Origin: Alcanivorax sp. DSM 26293
GTDB taxonomy: Bacteria > Pseudomonadota > Gammaproteobacteria > Pseudomonadales > Alcanivoracaceae
Reading direction: 5' to 3'
Assembly: GCF_900107995.1 (NCBI RefSeq)
Contig: NZ_FNUM01000006.1
Span: 1-64,000 of the forward strand
Length of the DNA: 64,000 bases
Shown here: positions 28,171 through 37,798 of the stretch, piece after piece
Position numbering within the stretch: position 1 is the first letter of the stretch
Layout of the letters: every line of letters begins with the position of its first letter
Notes under the pieces: generated by a model
What the model was told of the DNA's origin: nothing
The model's input: only the letters and a program-made list of their open reading frames with translations
Database searches by the model: none
Program-made: the position numbers and the translations under genes

Positions 28171-29068
28171 CCAGGGGGTCGGATTCCCGCTTGATCTGCT
28201 CCAGCAACGCCCCGGCCTGGGGCCACTGCCGACGCAGGTAGCTCAGCCACTGCTTGACCCGCCCCGCCACCTGGGCATCGGTCCCGGTGCCGATCACATC
28301 GGCCAGGAACCGGCTCAGCACCGGCGGGATATCCTCCCAACGCGTGGCGCGACCATCCCGCAAGGCACTGACCAGCCACGGGTCTGCCACCGCTCCACGG
28401 CCTATCATCAAATCGACACAACCGCTTTCCTGCTGGCAGCGCCGGGCATCCTCCGGCGTCCAGATTTCCCCATTGGCGATAACCGGTATCGATACCACCT
28501 GGCGGATGTGCCCAATGCGATCCCAGTAGGCCGGCGGGCGGTAACCCTGACGCTTGGTCCGGCCGTGCACCGTCAACCAGGCCGCGCCCGCGGCTTCCAC
28601 CCCTCGCGCATTGTCCAACGCCAGCGCATCTTCTTCATTACCCAGCCGCATCTTCACAGAGACGGTAATGGAGGGAGGTACTGCGCGACGCACGGCGGCG
28701 GTCACTGCGTGCACCAGCTCCGGGTCGTCCAACAACACTGCCCCACCGCGATGGCGGTTCACCGTTTTCGCCGGGCAACCGAAATTCAGATCGATGGCCG
28801 GCGCCCCCAGCTCCACCGCCCGGGCCGCATTCTCTGCCACACAAGCAGGGTCAGAGCCCAGCAATTGCAAATGCACAGGGGTTCCCGCCCGGGTGCGCGA
28901 GCCATTCTTCAGCTCCGGGCACCAGCGATAGAACACCTTGGGTGGCAGTAACAGCCCGCTGACGCGGACAAATTCGCTGACACACCAATCGTAATGACCC
29001 ACATCGGTGAGGGCCTGGCGAACCCAGAAGTCCGCCAGGCCCTCCATGGGCGCAAGTATGAGTTTCAT
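28124..29068 (-). CDS. dusC: tRNA-dihydrouridine(16) synthase
   Basis: A 314-residue flavoprotein that reduces U16 in tRNA. The start MKLILAPMEGLADFWVRQAL is diagnostic and fixes ATG 29068. Other motifs are DLNFGCPAKTVNRHRGGAVLL with the catalytic cysteine, TVSVKMRLG, WLTVHGRTKRQGY and VIANGEIWTPEDA with GRGAVADPWL. DusC rather than DusA/B is indicated by the length and the WCVSEFVRV segment. It ends inside the convergent MBL gene. Confidence 0.88.
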   Translation of the reverse strand: MKLILAPMEGLADFWVRQALTDVGHYDWCVSEFVRVSGLLLPPKVFYRWCPELKNGSRTRAGTPVHLQLLGSDPACVAENAARAVELGAPAIDLNFGCPAKTVNRHRGGAVLLDDPELVHAVTAAVRRAVPPSITVSVKMRLGNEEDALALDNARGVEAAGAAWLTVHGRTKRQGYRPPAYWDRIGHIRQVVSIPVIANGEIWTPEDARRCQQESGCVDLMIGRGAVADPWLVSALRDGRATRWEDIPPVLSRFLADVIGTGTDAQVAGRVKQWLSYLRRQWPQAGALLEQIKRESDPLAMAPFLSAAQQAVSA

Positions 29069-29361
29069 GGCGGCGATTCTAGCAGAAAGGCACCCCGACA
29101 CGCCGTGATGATTTCTTGCCAACCCCCCGCGCGGCCCCGCGTTGCGCGCTGCACCAGCGGCTTCCATACCGCGAAAACCGCTTTACGGAACCCACCACAT
29201 GGCTCCGCCACAGGCATTATCCGGAAATCACAAACGCGACCCGGTTTCTTGCACTTCGGTTTCTCCTTTGCCAAGGTAAACCACGATGTCCGTAAAAAAT
29301 GGAAGAGTTTGCGAACATTGTTTGCGGGAAATTTCCGTCAACCAGATAGTGAGGGTACACC

Positions 29362-30414
29362 ATGACCATTCGATCACTCGCAGGCGCCGTCGCGGCCACG
29401 GTGATGATGGCGACACTGGCAGCATGCAGCGATAACGCTGATGAACCCGCCGCCAGCGCCGAGCCACAGGGACAGAACTGGCGCTATGCCCACGAAGAAT
29501 ACGAAGGTGATGTGCAGGATGTGTTCGCCTACAAATTCAAGGAATATATCGAGGAAAACTCGGCGCATACTGTCCAGATTCACCGTTTTGGCGAGCTCGG
29601 TGAATCCGATGACATCATGGAACTGACCCAGGCGGGCGTACTGCAATTCGTCAACCAGTCACCGGGCTTTACCGGTTCCCTGATCCCGGAAGCACAAATT
29701 TTCTTTATCCCCTACCTGCTGCCGGTGGAGTCTGAAAAGGTGGTTACTTTCTTTGAAGAAAGCAAGGCCATCAACGAGATGTTTCCCAAACTCTACGCCG
29801 AACAGGGTCTGGAACTGCTGACCATGTATCCCGAGGGGGAAGTGGTCATCACCGCCGACGAACCGATCACCTCGCCGGAAGATTTGCAGGGCAAGAACAT
29901 CCGCACCATGACCAACCCCTTGCTTTCCGAGACCTATCAGGCCTTCGGAGCCACACCGACGCCCCTGCCCTGGGGGGAAGTGTATGGCGCCCTGCAGACC
30001 AATATTATCCAGGGGCAGGAAAACCCTATTTTCTGGATCCAGTCCGGCGGGCTTTATGAAGTCTCCCCGAATCTTATCTTCACCGGTCATAACCAGTTCA
30101 CCACCGCCATGATGGCAAACCAGGAATTCTTCAATGGCCTGTCGGAAGAGGACAAGGCACTGGTACATGACGCCACTGAGCATGCTTTTGATCATATCGC
30201 CAATTACGTACCCGGCCTTGGCGAAAAAATGCTCGACAAGATTCTTGAAGACAGCGACGAGGTCACCGTTACCCGCCTCACCAAGGAACAGCGCCAGGCA
30301 TTCCGGGAGCGTGCGCCACAGGTGGAGGAGCGCTTCGTGGAGATGACCGGCGAGAGCGGCGCCAAGCTGCTTGAGCAGTTCAAGGCCGATCTTCAAGCCA
30401 TAGAAAGCGAATAG
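29362..30414 (+). CDS. teaA: ectoine TRAP transporter, substrate-binding subunit (TeaA-like)
   Basis: 350 residues, a DctP-family periplasmic solute receptor. From WRYAHEEYEGDVQDVF through FGELGESDDIME, FVNQSPGFTGSLIPEAQIFF and IRTMTNPLLSETYQAFGATP it matches my memory of Halomonas elongata TeaA very closely, so ectoine/hydroxyectoine is the likely ligand. Unlike TeaA, which I recall as a soluble periplasmic protein, this one has a lipobox (TLAAC, Cys22), so it is probably a membrane-anchored lipoprotein. A GTGAGGG ribosome site precedes it. It heads teaABCD, and complements ectABC 16 kb away by recovering leaked ectoine. Confidence 0.88.
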   Translation: MTIRSLAGAVAATVMMATLAACSDNADEPAASAEPQGQNWRYAHEEYEGDVQDVFAYKFKEYIEENSAHTVQIHRFGELGESDDIMELTQAGVLQFVNQSPGFTGSLIPEAQIFFIPYLLPVESEKVVTFFEESKAINEMFPKLYAEQGLELLTMYPEGEVVITADEPITSPEDLQGKNIRTMTNPLLSETYQAFGATPTPLPWGEVYGALQTNIIQGQENPIFWIQSGGLYEVSPNLIFTGHNQFTTAMMANQEFFNGLSEEDKALVHDATEHAFDHIANYVPGLGEKMLDKILEDSDEVTVTRLTKEQRQAFRERAPQVEERFVEMTGESGAKLLEQFKADLQAIESE

Positions 30415-30428
30415 ACAGGGAATGACTC

Positions 30429-30461
30429 GCCGGGGCCTGCACCTGTATGGGCGGCCCCGGC
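30429..30461 (+). promoter_or_regulatory. hairpin between teaA and teaB
   Basis: GCCGGGGCC (30429-30437) and GGCCCCGGC (30453-30461) form a perfect 9-bp stem in the 179-bp teaA-teaB gap, with no T tract. It probably stabilises the teaA message or limits read-through, giving more binding protein than permease, as in many transporter operons. Confidence 0.55.
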
Positions 30462-30593
30462 AACATCTCTCTCCGGAGCCCTGAATAACGCAAAAATGAT
30501 TTCACGGGTTTCCCCGGCCAAACCCGCACCACGACCAGCCGGGGTACGGATCAGGATGATCCGTTAAACCGGCCATTGCAGAAGGATGCAATC

Positions 30594-31169
30594 ATGAACG
30601 ATGAGGCTCCCTCTCCACAGAAATCCTCCCTGCCCGGGTTTCTCGGCACCCTCGACAACGGCATCGCCAAAGTCGAAGCCATCATCCTTGCCACCGGGGT
30701 CCTGCTCATGGCCATCAATACGGTGGCAAACGTGGTCGGCCGTTTTCTGCTCGGTGAAAGCCTGCATTTTTCCGAAGAGGTCAACCGCATCCTGATCGTC
30801 ATGATCACGTTCGCCGGACTGGGCTATGCAGCCCGCCATGGCCGGCATATCCGCATGTCTGCCATCTACGACATCTTCCCCACAAACATCCGTCGGCTGA
30901 TGATGATTCTGATCAGTTTCGTCACCTCAGCAATCATGTTTTTCCTGTGCTGGTACTCGGTCAGCTACATCCATTCCGTGTACAGCACCGGTCGGGTACT
31001 ACCGACCCTGGGTTTCCCCATTTACCTGATTTATCTCTGGGTGCCGGTCGGCCTCACGGTCACCGGTATTCAGTACTTCATGGCCGGGATAAAGAATATC
31101 TTCTCTCGAGACGTTTATCTGTCCACCACCGTGCTGGATGGTTATGACGAGCAGGAAACGGAGATCTGA
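30594..31169 (+). CDS. teaB: ectoine TRAP transporter, small permease subunit (TeaB-like)
   Basis: 191 residues with four membrane helices (AIILATGVLLMAINTVANVV, ILIVMITFAGLGYAARHG, LMMILISFVTSAIMFFLCWY, IYLIYLWVPVGLTVTGIQYF), the DctQ fold. ATG 30594 follows AGAAGGA; the earlier TTG at 30576 is less likely. Its stop is 3 bp before teaC, so the two permease subunits are coupled. It bridges the receptor and the large subunit at the inner membrane. Confidence 0.9.
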   Translation: MNDEAPSPQKSSLPGFLGTLDNGIAKVEAIILATGVLLMAINTVANVVGRFLLGESLHFSEEVNRILIVMITFAGLGYAARHGRHIRMSAIYDIFPTNIRRLMMILISFVTSAIMFFLCWYSVSYIHSVYSTGRVLPTLGFPIYLIYLWVPVGLTVTGIQYFMAGIKNIFSRDVYLSTTVLDGYDEQETEI

Positions 31170-31172
31170 CGA

Positions 31173-32459
31173 ATGATGGCCTGGATCATGTTTCTCGTCA
31201 TGCTGGCGCTGTTGCTGTTCGGGTTTCCGATGATGGTGCCGCTGATTGTCGGCGCCGTTGTTGGCTTCGTGATGATGTTCGACGGCTTCGACAGAATGGA
31301 CTTCTTTATTCAGCAAATGCTGGCCGGCATTCGTCCCACCGCCCTGATAGCGGTTCCCATGTTCATTCTCGCCGCCGACATCATGACACGCGGTCAGTCG
31401 GCCAATCGTCTGGTCAACATGGTGATGGCCTTTATCGGCCATATCAAAGGCGGCCTGGCGGTCAGCACCGCGGCCTCCTGCACGCTGTTTGGCGCGGTTT
31501 CCGGTTCCACTCAGGCCACGGTTGTGGCTGTGGGCTCACCGCTCCGACCGCGGATGCTGGAATCGGGTTACAAGGATTCCTTTACCCTGGCGTTGATTAT
31601 CAATGCCAGCGACATTGCCTTTCTGATCCCGCCCAGCATCGGCATGATTATTTACGGTGTCATTACCGGCACCTCCATTGCCGAATTGTTCATCGCCGGG
31701 ATCGGTCCGGGCCTGCTGATTCTGCTGCTTTTTTCCATCTATTGTGTGATCTACGCCCACACCCAGAACGTGCCCACAGAAGCGAAAGCCGGCTGGGGGG
31801 AACGCCTTTCTTCAGTACGCATGGCGCTCTGGCCTCTGGGTTTTCCGGTCATCATTGTCGGAGGGATTTATGGCGGCATTTTCAGTCCCACGGAAGCCGC
31901 TGCGGCCTGCGTCCTGTATGCGGTGATACTGGAGTTCGTTATTTTTCGCTCTCTCAAGGCCATGGATATCTATGCCATCGCCAAATCCACGGGCCTGATC
32001 ACCGCAGTGGTATTTATCCTGGTAGCGGTGGGCAACGGTTTTTCCTGGATTATTTCCTTTGCCCAGATTCCGCAAACCATTCTCGGCACGTTGGGTATCA
32101 ATGAAGCCGGTCCGATCGGTGTCCTCACTGCTATCGCGGTGGCTTTCTTTATCGCCTGCATGTTCGTGGACCCCATCGTGGTCATTCTGGTTCTTACCCC
32201 GATCTTTGCGCCCGCCGTGGCATCTGCGGGACTGGACCCGGTACATGTGGGAATCCTGATCACCATGATGGTGGCCGTCGGCTCGGCCACGCCACCTTTC
32301 GGTTGCGACATTTTCACCGCCATCGCCATTTTCAAGCGGCCTTACTGGGAAGTCATCAAGGGAACGCCACCCTTTGTGGCAATGCTGCTGGGTGCCACTG
32401 TGCTGGTCATCTTTTTCCCGCAAATTGCCCTGTTTCTACGTGACCTTTTCTTCCTCTGA
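31173..32459 (+). CDS. teaC: ectoine TRAP transporter, large permease subunit (TeaC-like)
   Basis: 428 residues, DctM family, about 12 helices. Typical segments are [76 protein letters not shown] and the C-terminal [14 protein letters not shown]. It carries out Na+-driven transport of the solute handed over by the receptor. It starts 3 bp after teaB and precedes the UspA gene by 35 bp. Confidence 0.92.
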   Translation: MMAWIMFLVMLALLLFGFPMMVPLIVGAVVGFVMMFDGFDRMDFFIQQMLAGIRPTALIAVPMFILAADIMTRGQSANRLVNMVMAFIGHIKGGLAVSTAASCTLFGAVSGSTQATVVAVGSPLRPRMLESGYKDSFTLALIINASDIAFLIPPSIGMIIYGVITGTSIAELFIAGIGPGLLILLLFSIYCVIYAHTQNVPTEAKAGWGERLSSVRMALWPLGFPVIIVGGIYGGIFSPTEAAAACVLYAVILEFVIFRSLKAMDIYAIAKSTGLITAVVFILVAVGNGFSWIISFAQIPQTILGTLGINEAGPIGVLTAIAVAFFIACMFVDPIVVILVLTPIFAPAVASAGLDPVHVGILITMMVAVGSATPPFGCDIFTAIAIFKRPYWEVIKGTPPFVAMLLGATVLVIFFPQIALFLRDLFFL

Positions 32460-32494
32460 TCAGGCACCGGACAACGACCCGCAAGGAGGCAGGT

Positions 32495-32935
32495 ATGTAT
32501 CAACGAATTCTCGTCCCCGTCGATGGCTCACAGGGCGCACTCAACGCCCTTGAACATGCCGCCAGGTTGCAGCAGGACAATGATGCGCAGCTGCTTCTGC
32601 TTTGCGTTTTCAAACACCACAGCCTCTTCGAGGCATCCCTTTCCATGGTTCGCCCCAATGATGTGCAGCTGCCGGATGATGCGCTAAAGGAGTACGCGTC
32701 TTCGGTGGCAGATCAGGCCAAACAGCTGGCCACGAAGGCCGGCGCCCGAAATGTACGGGCCTTCGTCAAGGGAGGCAGACCATCCCGGGCCATTATCCGT
32801 TTTGCCAAAGACAACAATGTGGATCTGATTGTGATGGGCTCACGGGGCACCAGCGGCGATGTGGACGGTTACTTTCTGGGCAGTGTCTCCCAGCGAGTGG
32901 CCAGCCTGGCCTCCTGCCCGGTACTGATTGTCTGA
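32495..32935 (+). CDS. teaD: universal stress protein linked to the TRAP transporter (TeaD-like)
   Basis: A 146-residue UspA-fold protein opening [22 protein letters not shown] and ending [32 protein letters not shown]. The ATP loop G-x2-G-x(n)-GS is present, but with ten rather than the usual nine residues between the second glycine and GS. In Halomonas TeaD binds ATP and lowers TeaABC uptake, and gene order and spacing here are the same. AAGGAGG gives a strong ribosome site. Confidence 0.88.
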   Translation: MYQRILVPVDGSQGALNALEHAARLQQDNDAQLLLLCVFKHHSLFEASLSMVRPNDVQLPDDALKEYASSVADQAKQLATKAGARNVRAFVKGGRPSRAIIRFAKDNNVDLIVMGSRGTSGDVDGYFLGSVSQRVASLASCPVLIV

Positions 32936-32960
32936 ATCTGAAATAAAAGGGAGATCAAGG

Positions 32961-34028
32961 ATGAAACACCCACATACCCTGCCGCTGAGCGCGGCCTTGC
33001 TCGCGGCCATGGCAGCCATGCCGGCCCATGCAGAGTTGACTGTCACCCCCTATGGTTCGTTACGCATTCAGGCCGAAGCGGTCTCGGTGGATGAGGCGCA
33101 ACCGGGCGAAGACGATTCCTACACGGGACTGCGTGATGCCTATTCCCGGCTTGGCGTTAACGCCAGCTACAATGACTTCGACAACGTGGATATCACCGCC
33201 ACACTGGAGTTCCCGATCAACTCCGCCCGCCTGCGTGCCGAGGATCCCACTTTCTTCCAGGAGCTTTACAAGGAAGACAACAACAGCATGCCCCGCGTCG
33301 CCACGATTTCTGCGGCCCATGATCAATACGGCAGCGTCACCGTGGGCACCCAGTGGCTGGCCTACTACAACAATGTGGCTTACCCGGTGGATTTCTTCAG
33401 TTCGTTCTACTCCGGCTACGCGACCCAGTCCGCCTTTCGCCGTGACGCCCTGACCTATACCTCGCCAAGCCTGGCCGGCATCACCGCCACCGTATCCGGG
33501 GTGGATATGACCGACGAAGCCGGCACCCGCTACCTGGACACCATGCAATACGCGCTGTCCTGGTCGCTGGACAAGCTGACACTGGCAGCGGCCTTTCAGG
33601 ACACCGAACAGGACTCCGGCGACCGCGCGGATCAGGTGGGCGCTTCAGCCACCTACACCACCGGTCCCTGGCGTTTCGCGGCCAAGGTGGAACAGCTGTT
33701 GTCCCACAGCAGTGTCAGTGAGGATCCGGATCCGGTCACCTACAACCTGTATGGTTCCTACAGCTGGAACAAGTACACCTTCAAGGCCATGTATGCCCAG
33801 GGAGAGGAAAGCGATGGTGAAGGCGAAGCCTTTTTCCAGGGGGATTCCGTCCATGTGGGGGTGGACTACCAGCACACCGAGGCACTCAAGTTGTTTGCCG
33901 AATATTTCTATGAAGAGCTGGGCTACGCGATCTACACCCCTAACTCGGACAGCTTTAACCCCCTGGCCGGTTATCAGGTGCAAAGCGACGGACAGGTCTT
34001 TACGGTGGGGCTGCGCTACGATTTCTGA
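32961..34028 (+). CDS. outer-membrane porin of the ectoine uptake locus
   Basis: 355 residues with a signal peptide (MKHPHTLPLSAALLAAMAAMPAHA) and a Gram-negative porin barrel (ELTVTPYGSLRIQAEAV..., DAYSRLGVNASY..., FTVGLRYDF with C-terminal Phe). ATG 32961 follows GATCAAGG; the longer frame from 32928 begins in teaD. It lies 25 bp after teaD on the same strand, so may be in the same operon and provide the outer-membrane entry for ectoine. That role is inference. Confidence 0.8.
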   Translation: MKHPHTLPLSAALLAAMAAMPAHAELTVTPYGSLRIQAEAVSVDEAQPGEDDSYTGLRDAYSRLGVNASYNDFDNVDITATLEFPINSARLRAEDPTFFQELYKEDNNSMPRVATISAAHDQYGSVTVGTQWLAYYNNVAYPVDFFSSFYSGYATQSAFRRDALTYTSPSLAGITATVSGVDMTDEAGTRYLDTMQYALSWSLDKLTLAAAFQDTEQDSGDRADQVGASATYTTGPWRFAAKVEQLLSHSSVSEDPDPVTYNLYGSYSWNKYTFKAMYAQGEESDGEGEAFFQGDSVHVGVDYQHTEALKLFAEYFYEELGYAIYTPNSDSFNPLAGYQVQSDGQVFTVGLRYDF

Positions 34029-34539
34029 ATGGCGTCCCGCCGCGTTGTACCGTGCGGCCGCAAACACCACGGGCCCGGGCCGATCGGTCGGGCCTGTGAG
34101 GTGCTGAATTTCAGGAAATCACTCGCTTCGTTGGCGCGGAAAAGGATCCCGCCGGTGACGCGCAGACGAGACGCCATAGCTTAGGAGATCAGAGGAAGAA
34201 GCGGTCTACGGCCTCCGGCGGGTCTTTCACTATAAGCAGCCTCCCGCCGGCACCGGAACCCCCTGGTTAGAACCATTTGGAATCAATCTCTCACGGCTTC
34301 TGAAAATCCCGATTTCTTCCTTCGTTATCAGATACTTGCAAATGATCAAAAAAATAGAACAGTGCTCCCCCTGCTCCCCGCAGATCGGTAGATAGCAATT
34401 GATTCACCACCGCCTGTGCATTACTGTTCCCGCCGGATGCACTGACCCGGACCCCCCAAATCGCTTGTCCAACTGCTATCATCGCACCGATGAATAGCTC
34501 AGCGCGTATTTGGTGACATACTCAGGCTAGGAGAGACCC
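34029..34539. other. gene-free region between the porin and xseB
   Basis: I see no supported gene. Two GC-rich stems are present: GGCCCG/CGGGCC around 34073-34096, a possible end of the tea/porin transcript, and CCGGCGGG/CCCGCCGG (34215-34222 with 34243-34250). A 63-codon minus-strand frame (34291-34482) lacks a ribosome site and family features. The last 40 bp hold the xseB ribosome site (GGAGAG). Confidence 0.55.
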
Positions 34540-34782
34540 ATGGCAAAGCAGGCAGCCCCCGCGCTGGAAACCTCACTGGACAATCTGGAATCCCTGGTGG
34601 AACGGATGGAATCCGGTGACCTGACGCTGGAAGAGTCCCTGAAAGCCTTTGAAGAAGGGGTTCGCCTTTCCCGTGAGTGCCAGCAGGCCCTGCAGCAGGC
34701 CGAGCAAAAGGTGCGCATTCTGCTGGAACAGAACACTGACGCCGAACCGGCTCCCTTTGCCGGTGAAGACAATGGCCAGTAA
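34540..34782 (+). CDS. xseB: exodeoxyribonuclease VII small subunit
   Basis: 80 residues, the XseB family: LETSLDNLESLVERMESGDLTLEESLKAFEEGVRLSRECQQALQQAEQKV in outline, a two-helix hairpin that binds XseA. ExoVII degrades single-stranded DNA. The acidic tail is variable. It overlaps ispA by 11 bp, the conserved xseB-ispA-dxs order of gammaproteobacteria. Confidence 0.95.
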   Translation: MAKQAAPALETSLDNLESLVERMESGDLTLEESLKAFEEGVRLSRECQQALQQAEQKVRILLEQNTDAEPAPFAGEDNGQ

Positions 34783-35668
34783 CTTCCCCGCCCTGGACCA
34801 GCTGGGAGAAACCAGCCGGGCCCGCCTGGAGCAGGCACTGGATACCTTCGTGCCCGCCATCAGCGCCGCCCCGCGGCTGAGCCAGGCCATGCGCTATGCG
34901 GCTCTCAGCGGCGGCAAGCGCATTCGCCCCCTACTGGTCTATGGCGCTGCCCAGCTGGCCGGCGCCGAACCCGGCAAAGCTGACGTGCCCGCCGCCGCGG
35001 TGGAGCTGATCCATGCCTATTCGCTGGTCCACGATGACCTGCCGGCCATGGACGACGATGACCTGCGCCGGGGCCAGCCCACGTGCCATAAGGCCTTTGA
35101 CGAGGCCACTGCCATTCTGGCCGGCGATACCCTGCATACCCGCGCCTTCGAATTGCTCGCCAGCGGGGGGCATTATCGTGCCGAAACCCGCATCGCCATG
35201 ATCCGCCACCTGTGCTTGGCAGCAGGCGTGGACGGCATGGCCGCCGGCCAGATGCAGGACATGCTCGCCCAGGGCCAACAGCAGACGGTGGCAGAACTGG
35301 AAGAAATGCACTACCTCAAGACCGGCCGGCTGATCACTGCCAGCCTGCAGCTGGGCTACTTCGCCGCCGAAGCGGATGATGCCGCACTGTTCGACGACCT
35401 GAACCGGTTTGGCGACGCCATCGGTCTGGCCTTCCAGATCCAGGACGATATTCTCGATATCACGGCCGGCACCGAACAGCTGGGTAAACCCTCCGGGTCC
35501 GATCAAAAGCTGCAGAAAAGCACCTTCCCCTCCCTGCTTGGCCTGGCACAGAGCCAGCAACGGGCCCGGGAGCTTTGCCAGCAGGCGCAACAAACCCTGG
35601 CCGGCTATGGAGAAAGCGCCCAACCTTTGCAACAATTGGCACAATACATCATCTCCCGCGATCACTGA
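34772..35668 (+). CDS. ispA: farnesyl diphosphate synthase
   Basis: 298 residues, short-chain prenyl transferase. It condenses IPP with DMAPP and GPP to make FPP for quinones and undecaprenyl phosphate. First aspartate-rich motif LVHDDLPAMDDDDLRRG with the two-residue insertion typical of bacterial FPP synthases; second IQDDILD; SGGKRIRPLL near the start. ATG 34772 lies inside xseB, giving translational coupling. The longer open frame is an xseB shadow. Confidence 0.95.
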   Translation: MASNFPALDQLGETSRARLEQALDTFVPAISAAPRLSQAMRYAALSGGKRIRPLLVYGAAQLAGAEPGKADVPAAAVELIHAYSLVHDDLPAMDDDDLRRGQPTCHKAFDEATAILAGDTLHTRAFELLASGGHYRAETRIAMIRHLCLAAGVDGMAAGQMQDMLAQGQQQTVAELEEMHYLKTGRLITASLQLGYFAAEADDAALFDDLNRFGDAIGLAFQIQDDILDITAGTEQLGKPSGSDQKLQKSTFPSLLGLAQSQQRARELCQQAQQTLAGYGESAQPLQQLAQYIISRDH

Positions 35669-35694
35669 CGCCTGACGCCCGGTGAAGGTATACT
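35665..35694 (+). promoter_or_regulatory. possible sigma-70 promoter for dxs
   Basis: CTGACG (35665-35670), an 18-bp gap and TATACT (35689-35694) give a plausible promoter 41 bp before dxs, overlapping the end of ispA. The -10 is strong and the -35 weak. Confidence 0.45.
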
Positions 35695-35734
35695 AGGCAC
35701 TCATTTCGCCGTGCATTTCAGGCTGCATATCTCT

Positions 35735-37651
35735 ATGCCCAAGACATTTACGCAAATTCCGTTGACTCGCCCGGCCACGCCGCTGCTGGACACCCTGACC
35801 AGCCCCGCCGAGCTACGACGGCTACCTGCCACCCGGCTGGAGCAGGTAGTCGACGAACTGCGTGAATACCTGCTTTACGCTGTGGGCCAGTGTGGCGGTC
35901 ACTTCGGTGCCGGCCTGGGCGTGGTGGAACTGACCGTGGCGCTCCACTATCTGTACAACACCCCGGATGACCGGCTGGTATGGGATGTGGGCCACCAGTG
36001 CTATCCGCACAAGATCCTTACCGGGCGCCGCGAAGGCATCACCAGCATCCGTCAGCAGGACGGCCTGTCCGGTTTTCCCAAGCGCAGCGAATCCGAGTAC
36101 GACACCTTTGGCGTGGGCCACTCCTCCACCTCCATCAGTGCCGCCCTGGGCATGGCACTGGGGGCAGAAATGGCAGGCAGTGACCGCCGTGCCGTGGCCA
36201 TTATCGGTGACGGCGCCATGACCGCCGGCCAGGCTTTCGAAGCCATGAGCCATGCGGCCCATACCCGCTCCAACCTGCTGGTGATCCTCAACGACAACAA
36301 CATGTCGATTTCCCACAATGTGGGCGGCCTGTCCAACTACTTCGCGCGCATCTGGGCCAGCAAGAGCTACATCGCCCTGCGCGAAGGGGGCAAAAAAGTG
36401 CTCTCCACCATGCCGGCGGCCTGGGATTTTATTCGCCGCACCGAAGAGAGCATGAAAAACATGGTCAGCCCGGACATGCTGTTCGAGGCCATCGGCTTCA
36501 ATTACATCGGCCCCATCGACGGCCACAATGTGGACGAGCTGGTCCGTACCCTGGGTAACATGCGCGCCCTGGAGGGCCCCCAGTTACTCCATATCTACAC
36601 CACCAAGGGCAAGGGCTTCGCCCCGGCGGAAGCGGACCCGGTGGGCTACCACGCCATCAACAAGATCGAACCCAAACCCAAGGTCCAGGTGGCCGTCCCC
36701 AGTCAGCCCAAAAAACCCAAGTACCAGGATATCTTTGGCCAGTGGCTGTGCGACATGGCCGCGCAGGACAAGCGACTGGTGGGCATTACCCCGGCCATGT
36801 GCGAAGGCTCCGGCATGGTGGAATTCAGCCGGCGTTTCCCGGATCGCTTTCATGATGTGGCCATCTGCGAACAACACGCAGTGACCCTGGCCGGCGGCCT
36901 GGCCTGCGAAAACCAGAAACCGGTGGTGGCGATCTACTCCACCTTCCTGCAGCGCGGCTATGACCAACTGATCCACGACGTGGCCCTGCAGGACCTGGAT
37001 GTGACCTTTGCTCTGGATCGGGCCGGACTGGTCGGTGAGGACGGCGCCACCCATGGCGGCGTGTTTGACCTGGCCTACCTGCGCACGGTCCCCAACATGA
37101 TCATCGCCGCACCCTCCGACGAGAATGAGTGCCGGCAGTTACTGAGTAGCGCCTACCAGCACGAAGGCCCGGCGGCGGTGCGCTACCCCCGCGGTACCGG
37201 CCCCGGTGTCGCGATTGAAAAACCGCTGGACAACCTGCCCATTGGCCAGGCACGTACCCTGCGCGACGGCCAGCAGGTAGCCATCCTGGCCTTTGGCGCC
37301 CTCACCCCCGCAGCACTGGACGCCGGGAAAGCCCTGAATGCCACCGTGCTGGACATGCGCTGGGTAAAACCGCTTGATCGTGACGCCATCCTCAAGGCCA
37401 CCGCCAGTCATACCCTGCTGGTGACCGTGGAAGACCATCAGCGTATGGGCGGTGCCGGCTCGGCAGTGAATGAATTGCTCCACGAGGAGGGGCTGCTGGT
37501 CGATGTGCTCAATCTGGCGCTGCCCGATCACTTCATCCACCACGGCAAACGGGATGCATTGCTGGCCCAGGCCGGCCTGGATGCCGAAGGGATCGAGACG
37601 CAAATCCGCGCGCGCCTGAGCGAACAGCAACGGCTGCGCGAAGCGCGCTGA
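35735..37651 (+). CDS. dxs: 1-deoxy-D-xylulose-5-phosphate synthase
   Basis: 638 residues, the first enzyme of the MEP isoprenoid pathway, joining pyruvate and glyceraldehyde 3-phosphate with thiamine diphosphate. The ThDP motif is [20 protein letters not shown]...[22 protein letters not shown] and the transketolase domain [14 protein letters not shown] and [15 protein letters not shown] are clear. ATG 35735 ([10 protein letters not shown]) is chosen over an earlier ATG at 35711. It is downstream of ispA, which uses its products. Confidence 0.96.
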   Translation: MPKTFTQIPLTRPATPLLDTLTSPAELRRLPATRLEQVVDELREYLLYAVGQCGGHFGAGLGVVELTVALHYLYNTPDDRLVWDVGHQCYPHKILTGRREGITSIRQQDGLSGFPKRSESEYDTFGVGHSSTSISAALGMALGAEMAGSDRRAVAIIGDGAMTAGQAFEAMSHAAHTRSNLLVILNDNNMSISHNVGGLSNYFARIWASKSYIALREGGKKVLSTMPAAWDFIRRTEESMKNMVSPDMLFEAIGFNYIGPIDGHNVDELVRTLGNMRALEGPQLLHIYTTKGKGFAPAEADPVGYHAINKIEPKPKVQVAVPSQPKKPKYQDIFGQWLCDMAAQDKRLVGITPAMCEGSGMVEFSRRFPDRFHDVAICEQHAVTLAGGLACENQKPVVAIYSTFLQRGYDQLIHDVALQDLDVTFALDRAGLVGEDGATHGGVFDLAYLRTVPNMIIAAPSDENECRQLLSSAYQHEGPAAVRYPRGTGPGVAIEKPLDNLPIGQARTLRDGQQVAILAFGALTPAALDAGKALNATVLDMRWVKPLDRDAILKATASHTLLVTVEDHQRMGGAGSAVNELLHEEGLLVDVLNLALPDHFIHHGKRDALLAQAGLDAEGIETQIRARLSEQQRLREAR

Positions 37652-37798
37652 TTCCCGCAGCAAGCCGTCTTACCGTGTGTGTGCCCCGAGGAAAATCTTC
37701 CCGGAATTTTCTCTGATAGCGCTGCGAACGAGGGGCGGAATGAAAGGCGGTGCCGGGATCCTGTACGGTACACCGAGAAGGCACCCTGCTTCTGGGTC

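Noticed and set aside
34291-34482. 63-codon minus-strand ORF in the porin-xseB gap
   Set aside because: No ribosome site, no family features, and unusual composition for the region; cannot be supported as a gene.
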